A stretch of 38,511 nt of DNA. Origin: Chloroflexota bacterium. GTDB taxonomy: Bacteria; Chloroflexota; Dehalococcoidia; Lucifugimonadales; GCA-2719675. The notes under the pieces are model-generated. The model worked only from the letters and a program-made list of their open reading frames with translations. It was not told the DNA's origin and made no database searches. The DNA lies in assembly GCA_002719675.1 (NCBI GenBank), contig PBID01000011.1, positions 1 through 38,511 of the forward strand, read 5' to 3'. Positions 15,392-22,788 of the stretch are shown here, one piece after another (the first letter of the stretch is position 1; the number at the start of each line of letters is the position of its first letter). The position numbers were made by a program, and so were the translations under genes.

Positions 15392-16444
15392 TTATTTAGT
15401 TTTATTTCTTCTACAAGAATTTGAACAGAAACTTTGAGTTTTAGTTTTTGGGATAAAGGGTTTTTGACATCTGAATTTAACGCATAATTTCCAGTTTTTA
15501 ATTAAAGCCTGTGTTTTTGCTTCATAAGTAAACATTGAAATCAAACTATTGAAGAGGAGTAATTTCTCCCATTTTTTTTCGTTCGTATTGGAATCATTGA
15601 TTTGTATAATTTTTTCTTTTGGTTGAGAGTTTAAAACAACTTGTCTTAATTTTATTCTTTGAGAACTATTTGGATCGTCAGATTCCTGATAATTTTCATT
15701 TATATTTTCACCAAATTTTGCATAATTTCTGATCAAATTTTTAATTTCTTCCAAAACAAATTTTATTGTATTTAAATCTTCAGCATAGTATTTAAAATAA
15801 AGTTTAGTGTAAGGGGTTGGATATACAGTTTTATTTTGAATTTCTGAAGAGTTCTTTTTAAGATTAGGGAAAAATTTTTGCATTTCAGAATCATTGGTTT
15901 CTATTTTTTCAATGAAATCAATAAGATTTGAATTATATGTGGTTGATGCATTTTGAGGTTTTACTTGAGCATATTTTATTATCTCTTCATCTGTTGCAAT
16001 TGAATTGATTTTGGAATTAAAAGTTGATTTTGGAAATTTAACTGGAATTATAGTTAATGGTTCTAAAGATTGAATCCAAATAGAGTTACGTATTTGCTCT
16101 GTAGGTTGATATATACCTAAGAAGTTTTCATTTCTTCCTGTGTTTAATGTTTTTAACCAAATTGGTGGATTAACGAATTTGGAAATGAATTCAGATAACA
16201 ATCCTAAGTCACCATATTTGTTATAGAAGGAAACTATACTTTGGTTATCTGATAAATTTATATCTAACAAGTCTTGAATATCTATATTGATTTTAGGGTA
16301 TTTTTGATTATAGACAACTTGATTTTTTACTGCAGGTAGATAGGTGATAATTTTAGATTTTGGTGCAGCAATAATTAAGTCTTTTTCTATCACATATTCT
16401 GAAGCTTTTTTTTGTAAACAATTGTCTGTTTCAATATTTGCCAT
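15392..16444 (-). CDS. Unknown protein with C-terminal CGNR-like zinc finger
   Basis: A protein of about 350 residues. The only recognisable part is the C-terminus, where CVKFRCQKPFIP and QSFCSNSCRRNK give a C-x4-C...C-x3-C pattern like the CGNR/MYND-style treble clef seen at the end of ABATE-type proteins. The rest is hydrophilic, helical-looking and rich in Asn, Lys and Ile. The start is uncertain: ATG 16444 is preferred, but an in-frame TTG at 16462 is possible, and neither has a good ribosome-binding site. It lies downstream of the cytochrome c maturation genes (62 nt) and converges with the sugar operon. A DNA- or RNA-binding role is only inferred from the finger. Confidence 0.65.
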   Translation of the reverse strand: MANIETDNCLQKKASEYVIEKDLIIAAPKSKIITYLPAVKNQVVYNQKYPKINIDIQDLLDINLSDNQSIVSFYNKYGDLGLLSEFISKFVNPPIWLKTLNTGRNENFLGIYQPTEQIRNSIWIQSLEPLTIIPVKFPKSTFNSKINSIATDEEIIKYAQVKPQNASTTYNSNLIDFIEKIETNDSEMQKFFPNLKKNSSEIQNKTVYPTPYTKLYFKYYAEDLNTIKFVLEEIKNLIRNYAKFGENINENYQESDDPNSSQRIKLRQVVLNSQPKEKIIQINDSNTNEKKWEKLLLFNSLISMFTYEAKTQALIKNWKLCVKFRCQKPFIPKTKTQSFCSNSCRRNKTK

Positions 16445-16506
16445 TGTGGTTGAGGACCCCAATAAATTTGAGAATAATTTTTTTTGAGTTAATTAATTTT
16501 ATTTGT

Positions 16507-17547
16507 TTATTTAGAATCCATCAATTTTTTTCTTGTATAAGAAGCAAAAAATATTATAAACATTAAGACTATTAGTATAGAAACTGGTATATATTGGAAG
16601 TTTATTTGATTGAATTTGTTTTCAAGATTTTCATATATTGATGGTGTAGGTAATCCACTTAAATTTATTTCTAATGAAGAGGCTTTCTTAAAATCTTCTA
16701 AAGTAAGTACTTGATATTTTTTTTGTCCAATTTCAGCTGTTTCTGTGATGTAAACATTGTTATTTAAATTAATCGATAAATTTTCCGGAACTAATATTCT
16801 GATTTTTGTTGTGTTATACCAAAAGTTTTTTTTCAAATCGATTGTTTGATTTTCATAATTTAAAGTATAGCCGTACATTATGTCGTGTTCTCCTGGATGC
16901 AAATAGGCATTAAGAGCAAAGCCTGAATCTACTTTAATCACTTGTGCATCAATTAGGCTGGAGTCTACATTTAATTTTTGGTATTTCTTGGGTAAGCTAA
17001 ACCTAAGTCTTTCCATTGGTTTTGAACCAGGTACATAAGTGTAATTTGAATCGTTTTTTATTTTGATTATTTCCAAGAATTTCAGTTCTGTTTTCCTATC
17101 GTTATTTCCTAAAATTAGAATTGAAATTAATGGAATAGTTAGGATCGAATCATCTGAAGTAGTTTGGGGAATTCTCAAAGTAGTTTGTATCTGGTTTACT
17201 TCAGACAAATCTAATGTTTTCATATGTATCAATCCATTATACATAACTACTAGGGTATAAATTGAATTATTTGTGTATACAATTTCTTGGAATTCAAATT
17301 CCCCTTTTTGATTTGCTACAGCTGTAAATTTATCAATTACTCCTTCCCCAAGAATTGCTCTAGATAATAGAACTTCAATATCTTTTGGGTTTTTACCAGA
17401 ATCAATAATTAATGTGCCTTTGACTAATCTGTATTCTTCAGCCTGTAAGGTGTTTACATCAACTAATTGCACAAAAAGAATGGATATTATGAAAAATATT
17501 GAAAATAATTTTAAATAGTTTGTAAATTTTTTAATTAGCTTAATCAT
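16507..17547 (-). CDS. Exported membrane-anchored protein in the cytochrome c cluster
   Basis: This 346-residue protein has an N-terminal signal or anchor (residues 12-31), an extracytoplasmic beta-rich region and a C-terminal helix (IPVSILIVLMFIIFFASY), followed by a basic tail. The first part, GTLIIDSGKNPKDIEVLLSR through GEFEFQEIVY, resembles a carboxypeptidase-regulatory-like beta sandwich. No catalytic residues or heme motif are visible. It lies 6 nt after the 17554-17886 gene, in the operon with ccmF and ccmH, so a role in cytochrome c maturation or apocytochrome handling is inferred from context alone. Confidence 0.7.
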   Translation of the reverse strand: MIKLIKKFTNYLKLFSIFFIISILFVQLVDVNTLQAEEYRLVKGTLIIDSGKNPKDIEVLLSRAILGEGVIDKFTAVANQKGEFEFQEIVYTNNSIYTLVVMYNGLIHMKTLDLSEVNQIQTTLRIPQTTSDDSILTIPLISILILGNNDRKTELKFLEIIKIKNDSNYTYVPGSKPMERLRFSLPKKYQKLNVDSSLIDAQVIKVDSGFALNAYLHPGEHDIMYGYTLNYENQTIDLKKNFWYNTTKIRILVPENLSINLNNNVYITETAEIGQKKYQVLTLEDFKKASSLEINLSGLPTPSIYENLENKFNQINFQYIPVSILIVLMFIIFFASYTRKKLMDSK

Positions 17548-17553
17548 TTATTT

Positions 17554-17886
17554 TTAGATTTTTGAGTCAATTTTTTCCTGGAGTTTTTCTAGGAACATTT
17601 TTTTATCTGTATTTGAAGCATCTAATTTTTCAATTATTTTTAACATTTCATCATTTTGTTCTGCAATAATTTTTTCATAGTTGTAATTTGATAATTTTCC
17701 GATGTGAAAATCTAATTTTGCGGTAGTTAATTTTGAAATTGCTGCTTCCCATTTTACAGACATTTTTTTGTCAGAAGAAATTTGCTTTTCTAACAATTCT
17801 AAAGAGTTAGTTTTAAATATAAATGGCCATATAATTACAATTCCTGGGATTATTGAGATTAAAAGAGATATTAAAAATAATTTCAT
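17554..17886 (-). CDS. Small membrane-anchored protein in the cytochrome c cluster
   Basis: This 110-residue protein has one N-terminal helix (LFLISLLISIIPGIVIIWPF) followed by a charged, helical tail likely to form a coiled coil (about residues 30-105). It overlaps the end of ccmF by 4 nt, a sign of translational coupling. The layout is like the N-terminal part of CcmI (one helix then helical segment), but no sequence signature proves that. It could support the heme lyase complex in the membrane. Confidence 0.65.
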   Translation of the reverse strand: MKLFLISLLISIIPGIVIIWPFIFKTNSLELLEKQISSDKKMSVKWEAAISKLTTAKLDFHIGKLSNYNYEKIIAEQNDEMLKIIEKLDASNTDKKMFLEKLQEKIDSKI

Positions 17887-19850
17887 GATTTTTTTCTTCT
17901 ATTTTGTTTTCTTGGCCATATAGATAATATTGCTCCTATGAATAATAGTGGGCCTGATGCCCACATAATCCATACCATTGGATTTATGTAAACTCTAAAG
18001 ACTGCGTCACCATTTTTAGAAAATGTTGATGGTACTATATAAAAATCTTCCATAGGTACGCTTCTGATTCCAGCTCTAGTTGCAGCAATTTTGAATTTGT
18101 AGAAAAAAGTTCTATTTGATTCAAGAGATCCTATGTATTGTGAATCTTTTGATACGTTAAAAATCGCAGTAGTTTCACTTCTGTTTTCTAATTCGTTTGT
18201 TCTGAAGTCTACGTATAAAAAGGAATATTTTCCAACTTGTGCTGTATCTCCGATGGATAAAGGTATATCTTTTTGAATTGCATAAAATGTTGAATGAATA
18301 ACTCCTGCCGCAAATAAAAGTACAGCCAAATGAACAATGTACCCTCCGTATCTCGGACGGTTCGATAGTAATAAACTAAAAAATGATTTTATAGATGTTT
18401 TATATTTTGATTGATATTTTTTATTAATAGAAATAGTTCCATTTATTAGTTCTCTAATAATAATAGTTGCAGCAATTCCAAAAATCCAAACTCCGAATAA
18501 AGTGATGATTTTAGAAAATCCTATAGCTAACATTATTGCCATTGGGAGCAAACCAATAATTGCAGGCGTGATTAAATTTTTTGCTATTTTAATATTGGAT
18601 CCTTTTTTCCAAGGAAACAAAGGTGCTATACCCATTATTGCAATCAGGAGAAGCATGAGTGGACCATTCATTTTATCGTAAAATGGTTCTCCTACAGTGA
18701 CTATTTGACCAAAGAATAAATCAGAAATTACTGGATATATCGTCCCCCATAATGTAATTGCTGCGATAACTATGAACAGGATATTTTGTACCAAGAAAAT
18801 TGTTTCTCTTGAGTAAATAGATTCAATTGTGTTTTTGCTTTTTATGGTGTTAGATTTAAAAAATAAAACAGTTATTGAAGACAACAGAGTGAATGCCATA
18901 AATATTAAAAATAGCCATCCCATTGTTGACTGGGCAAAAGAATGTACTGAAGGGACTGGTCCGCCACGGTTAATAAACATTCCCATTTGAGAAAGAGAAA
19001 TAGCCAAGATGATTAATATCATGTTCCAGGTTCTGAACATGCGGCGATTTTTTTGAACCATTATTGAATGTATAAAAGCTGTCATGATAAGCCATGGCAT
19101 TAGTGCAGAATTTTCTACAGGATCCCAAGCCCAGTACCCACCCCATCCTAATATAGTGTATGCCCACCATGATCCTAATATTAAACCGAAAGTGAGTATT
19201 ATCCATGAAATTATGCCCCAAGTTCTACCAATATCTATCCAATCATCAAATTGACCTCTGTTTGCAATTAAGGTACCCATTGCGATACTAAAAGGTATTG
19301 AAATAGCAACTAATCCTGTCATTTGTGTTGGTGGGTGTATGAACATTCCGAAGTGTATTAAGAGAGGGTTAATTCCTTTTCCATCTTCAGGTGTTACTGG
19401 GAGTCTATCTAAAGGATTATCGAGAGCTACCATAACTAAAAGTAAAAATATTAATTGAATCGATACGATGAAGTTAATATAAGGAGATGAAACGGGAAGT
19501 TTTTTGCTTGTATTTAGAATTAAAATTACAATTAGAATAGATAGTACAAATGCTATAAATAATAATGATCCAGAATTTCCAGCATATATTGCTACCCAAG
19601 TATATATATCTGGCATATCTAAGCTACTGTTATTGGCAACGTATTTGACTGAAAAATCATGCGTTATGAAAGCATAAATTAAAGCTCCAGTTGCTATGCC
19701 TAGCAAAGGAGGAATAGTGAACAAACCATATTTACCACTAGTGACTAATTCATTTATTTTCCAAGCTCCACCTAATAAGGATGCGAATGATGAATAAATT
19801 GATATTATTAGTGCTGTAAGTAGTGCAATTGCACCTGTGTCAACGATCAT
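17883..19850 (-). CDS. ccmF: Cytochrome c heme lyase subunit CcmF
   Basis: CcmF is the integral membrane part of the System I heme lyase that attaches heme b to apocytochrome c. The 655-residue length and about 14-15 hydrophobic helices are normal. The WWD heme-handling motif is clear at about residues 228-245 (GSWWAYTILGWGGYWAWDP), and conserved periplasmic histidines occur in HFGMFIHPP. The C-terminal extracytoplasmic domain precedes the last helix, which ends in a basic tail. ccmH lies 4 nt upstream and a small anchored protein overlaps downstream. The absence of ccmA-E and ccmG in view fits a split cluster. Confidence 0.95.
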   Translation of the reverse strand: MIVDTGAIALLTALIISIYSSFASLLGGAWKINELVTSGKYGLFTIPPLLGIATGALIYAFITHDFSVKYVANNSSLDMPDIYTWVAIYAGNSGSLLFIAFVLSILIVILILNTSKKLPVSSPYINFIVSIQLIFLLLVMVALDNPLDRLPVTPEDGKGINPLLIHFGMFIHPPTQMTGLVAISIPFSIAMGTLIANRGQFDDWIDIGRTWGIISWIILTFGLILGSWWAYTILGWGGYWAWDPVENSALMPWLIMTAFIHSIMVQKNRRMFRTWNMILIILAISLSQMGMFINRGGPVPSVHSFAQSTMGWLFLIFMAFTLLSSITVLFFKSNTIKSKNTIESIYSRETIFLVQNILFIVIAAITLWGTIYPVISDLFFGQIVTVGEPFYDKMNGPLMLLLIAIMGIAPLFPWKKGSNIKIAKNLITPAIIGLLPMAIMLAIGFSKIITLFGVWIFGIAATIIIRELINGTISINKKYQSKYKTSIKSFFSLLLSNRPRYGGYIVHLAVLLFAAGVIHSTFYAIQKDIPLSIGDTAQVGKYSFLYVDFRTNELENRSETTAIFNVSKDSQYIGSLESNRTFFYKFKIAATRAGIRSVPMEDFYIVPSTFSKNGDAVFRVYINPMVWIMWASGPLLFIGAILSIWPRKQNRRKKS

Positions 19851-19854
19851 TAAT

Positions 19855-20334
19855 TCAAGTCTTCTTTTTTAATAGTTGGTTTTTTCTTAGCATAGATTTT
19901 ATTACAAAAATCAAAGCTCCAAAAGAAATAATAAAAATAATTATTGGTATGATCCAAATAACTAAATGTACTCCCTCTTTTGATGGTTCAAGAAGTACCG
20001 CAGTACCATATCTTTCTTCAAAAAAATCTCTTACTTGATTTTCCGTCCATCCTTCATTAATTTTTGTTTCTACTACATTTCTCATTTGAACTGCAAGAGG
20101 ATGTTGAGATTGGTCTATAGATTCCCCCGGACAAACGGGACACATTAATGAACGGTTAACGTTTTGGATTTTGATTTCTTGGTTTGTTACTCCGGACATT
20201 TGATAGCAAGATAAAATAAATAAGTAACAAATTAAGATGAAAATTGTTGGAATTTTAAGACGGATCAAATTATTTTTTTCTTTGTAGTTATAATTTTTAT
20301 CCGTTAGCATTGTTCTGCTTTTGTTAGGTTTCAT
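19855..20334 (-). CDS. ccmH: Cytochrome c maturation thiol protein CcmH/CycL
   Basis: CcmH reduces or presents the CxxCH motif of apocytochrome c to the heme lyase outside the membrane. The active-site motif LMCPVCPGESI has Cys65 and Cys68, and the three-helix fold follows with QMRNVVETKINEGWTENQVRDFF (shown here as its key stretch, about residues 83-106) and YGTAVLLEP. An N-terminal signal ends FILSC, so it may also be a lipoprotein. The C-terminal anchor is WIIPIIIFIISFGALIFVI. It is the first gene of the ccm operon, 4 nt before ccmF. The promoter probably lies in 20335-20467, shared with the divergent gene at 20468. Confidence 0.9.
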   Translation of the reverse strand: MKPNKSRTMLTDKNYNYKEKNNLIRLKIPTIFILICYLFILSCYQMSGVTNQEIKIQNVNRSLMCPVCPGESIDQSQHPLAVQMRNVVETKINEGWTENQVRDFFEERYGTAVLLEPSKEGVHLVIWIIPIIIFIISFGALIFVIKSMLRKNQLLKKKT

Positions 20335-20429
20335 ATGCTTGTTTAGTAGTTTTTTAAAAAATTTAATTCAGTATTTCTAACATAAGTATATATTCACTAT
20401 AGATTATCACATTAATTGATAACGTTTGT

Positions 20430-20435
20430 TATAAT
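20430..20435 (+). promoter_or_regulatory. -10 box TATAAT in the divergent region
   Basis: TTGTTATAAT lies 33 nt before the ATG at 20468, with AAGGGAG between them. It is a likely promoter of the polyamine-associated operon. No clear -35 box is seen. Confidence 0.5.
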
Positions 20436-20467
20436 CAAAACGATAGACCTATTAAGGGAGTATTTAG

Positions 20468-21460
20468 ATGTCAGTTCTCTATGTTCAATCGACTCAAAAA
20501 GGTTCTGGTAAAACAGCTTTTTGTACCAGTTTGGCAAAATTATTAAATGATCAATCCAAGAAATCTATTGTTGTTAAAGTCAATTCAGATGCTGATGAAT
20601 TTGACATAGACACATCCAGTTTTAATTTATTGCTGGGTCAAAAAACTATTAAATTACCAGATCTGAATAATTCCAAAGATTATATTAAAGAATTATCTTC
20701 TGCAATCAAAAAACTGGAAAAAGATTATGATGTAGTTATTGTAGAGGGTTCTTATCATCTAGATATTAAAGATGCTACCCAGTTGTGGAATAATCTTTCT
20801 GCTAAAATAATTTTGATTCATGGATATGAACTGGATTATAAAATAGAGAATTATTCTAAAGAATACAAAAACGTTGGGGAAAATTTGATTGGTGTATTAA
20901 TCAACAAATTACCCAGATATCAAGTATCTACTGCTGGCGATTCAATCGTACCTAGTTTTGAATCAATAGGCATTAATTGTATAGGTGTAGTCCCTGAAAA
21001 TAGAAAACTTGTTGGAATATCTCTTGATCAATTAGTTTCTCACATCGGTGGAAAATATATAATTGGCGAAGATTTTGATAAAAGCCCAATTGAAAGTATA
21101 GTAATCGGAGGTACTGGTTTAGATTCTGGTGAAGTTACTTTTTCAAAAAGAAGCAATCAGGCAATAGTTATCCGAAGCGATCGTCCTGATATCCAAATGG
21201 CAGCTTTAAGAAATGAAATATCTTGCCTTTTGGTTACTGATGGACTCAATATCATCGAATATGTTTACTACGAAGCTGAAAATCAAAATGTTCCAATTAT
21301 TGGCGTGGAGAAATCTACAATTGAAATTATGGAGACTTTATCTAACGTTTCTGAAATTTCCAAGTTTGACACAAATGAAAAATTAGATTTTTCAAAAACA
21401 TTTTTCAGTGAAAATATTGATTTGGATTTGATTTGCCAACAAATTGGGATTTCAAGTTAA
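20468..21460 (+). CDS. P-loop ATPase with DRTGG domain (Pta N-terminal-like)
   Basis: This 330-residue protein has an N-terminal BioD/MinD-type P-loop domain (STQKGSGKTAFC, then DVVIVEGSYHL as Walker B) and a C-terminal DRTGG-type domain (about residues 205-320, with SPIESIVIGGTG and NQAIVIRSDRPD). This is the arrangement of the N-terminal part of long phosphate acetyltransferases, but without the catalytic Pta domain, as in the stand-alone cobyrinic-acid-synthase-like group. AAGGGAG precedes the ATG. The speH and speE genes follow within 30 nt. A regulatory, nucleotide-binding role is inferred. Confidence 0.8.
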   Translation: MSVLYVQSTQKGSGKTAFCTSLAKLLNDQSKKSIVVKVNSDADEFDIDTSSFNLLLGQKTIKLPDLNNSKDYIKELSSAIKKLEKDYDVVIVEGSYHLDIKDATQLWNNLSAKIILIHGYELDYKIENYSKEYKNVGENLIGVLINKLPRYQVSTAGDSIVPSFESIGINCIGVVPENRKLVGISLDQLVSHIGGKYIIGEDFDKSPIESIVIGGTGLDSGEVTFSKRSNQAIVIRSDRPDIQMAALRNEISCLLVTDGLNIIEYVYYEAENQNVPIIGVEKSTIEIMETLSNVSEISKFDTNEKLDFSKTFFSENIDLDLICQQIGISS

Positions 21461-21489
21461 TTAATTCATTGGTAAATTGAGGTAATTAG

Positions 21490-21831
21490 TTGAATCAAAT
21501 TGGTATTCAATTGTTTTTGGAACTTAAGGTTTGTGACAAGAAATTACTAGATAATTTTGATCATGTTAAGAGTTCTATGATTTCTGCAGCTAAAATTTCA
21601 GGTCAAGAGATATTGGCTGAAAGTTTCTACAAATTTTCTCCTTTAGGTGTTACTGGTATCGTTTCAATTCCCAAGTCTCATTTGTCAATTCATACTTGGC
21701 CAGAACTAGGATATGCAGCTGTTGATATATTTACAGCTGGGGAATCATTTTATCCTAAAGATGCGGCGAATATTCTTATTGATTCCTTATCTTGTAATGA
21801 TCCATCAATTACAGAGATTAAAAGAGGATAG
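21490..21831 (+). CDS. speH: S-adenosylmethionine decarboxylase (SpeH type) with altered processing residues
   Basis: The 113-residue length and sequence match the short bacterial AdoMetDC proenzyme, which cuts itself to make a pyruvoyl group and supplies aminopropyl groups for spermidine. The cleavage site serine is Ser63 in PKSHLSIHTWPELGYAAVD, and His68 is kept. Two changes stand out. Glu62 of the usual ES cleavage pair is Lys. The catalytic Cys83 of VDxFTCG is Ala83 (VDIFTAGES). The start is TTG 21490 with GAGG 6 nt upstream. speE starts 14 nt later, supporting a polyamine role, though homologues of this fold are known with changed substrates such as arginine or ornithine. Confidence 0.88.
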   Translation: MNQIGIQLFLELKVCDKKLLDNFDHVKSSMISAAKISGQEILAESFYKFSPLGVTGIVSIPKSHLSIHTWPELGYAAVDIFTAGESFYPKDAANILIDSLSCNDPSITEIKRG

Positions 21832-21845
21832 GCCAGTAAAAAACT

Positions 21846-22754
21846 ATGAAAAATAATCAGAAATGGCATTCAGAAATTATCAATGATGATTTAAAGCAAT
21901 TAGTGAAGGTTGAGGATGAAATTTTTTCATGTCAAACAAAATTTCAAAACGTTTTGATTCAGAAAACTCCTAGTTTTGGAATCAGACTTTTATTAGATAA
22001 CAAAACTCAATCGACTGAATTAGATGAATTTATATATCATGAATCTTTAGTCCATCCCAGTTTAGTTTTTCATTCAAATCCGAAATCAGTATTTGTAGCT
22101 GGTGGTGGAGAAGGTGCAACTATTAGAGAAGTTTTACGTGACAAAAACATTGATAATGTAACTATGGTAGATATCGATGAGGAAGTAGTAAAAGTATGTA
22201 AGAAATATTTACCAAATCATAGTGCAGGTGCTTTTGATGATGAAAGGCTGGATTTACATTTTTCAGATGCATTGATTTATTTGCAAAAAGATGAAACTAG
22301 ATACGATGTAATTATTGTTGATTTGCCTGATCCTTTGGAAGATGGACCTGCTTTGATGTTGTATACCAAAGAGTTTTATGAATTATTAAAGAATAGACTT
22401 AATCCTGAAGGGATGATTGTTACTCAAGCAGGTCCTACTGGTCCTGTTCTTTCAGACCAATGTTTTAATCGAATTGCTAAAACAATTCAAGAAGTATTTC
22501 CGAATATTTTCCCATATGAATCTTTTGTACCTTCTTTTGGTTCTACTTGGGGTTTCGTGATTGGCTCTTTGGGTTCTAAAAATTTATCAATATCAGAAAT
22601 CGATTCAAGATTATTAGATAGAAATGTTTTGGATTTGAAATACTATGATGGAATAACCCACCAAGGGATGTTTTCTTTATCTGTGCAAATGAGAAATGTT
22701 TTATTGCAAGATGTTGACATAATTACAGCCCAAAATCCACTTATTGTTAAATAG
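21846..22754 (+). CDS. speE: Spermidine synthase
   Basis: SpeE transfers aminopropyl from decarboxylated AdoMet to putrescine or a similar amine. This 302-residue protein has the Rossmann nucleotide motif VAGGGEGATIREVLR, VDIDEEVV, a DAL stretch, and the catalytic region IIVDLPDPLEDGPALMLYT, in which the family usually has DxxDPxGPAxxLF. The ending QMRNVLLQ is unremarkable. The gene sits directly after speH. The residue context gives no safe prediction of amine length, so thermospermine or agmatine use cannot be excluded. Confidence 0.92.
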   Translation: MKNNQKWHSEIINDDLKQLVKVEDEIFSCQTKFQNVLIQKTPSFGIRLLLDNKTQSTELDEFIYHESLVHPSLVFHSNPKSVFVAGGGEGATIREVLRDKNIDNVTMVDIDEEVVKVCKKYLPNHSAGAFDDERLDLHFSDALIYLQKDETRYDVIIVDLPDPLEDGPALMLYTKEFYELLKNRLNPEGMIVTQAGPTGPVLSDQCFNRIAKTIQEVFPNIFPYESFVPSFGSTWGFVIGSLGSKNLSISEIDSRLLDRNVLDLKYYDGITHQGMFSLSVQMRNVLLQDVDIITAQNPLIVK

Positions 22755-22788
22755 ATTAATTAGTGATACTGGTATAGACTGATATCAT

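Noticed and set aside
18970-19221. Overlapping genes on other frames within ccmF, mmsA, tsaD and the helicase
   Set aside because: They lie wholly inside strongly recognised proteins, have biased composition and show no start signals.
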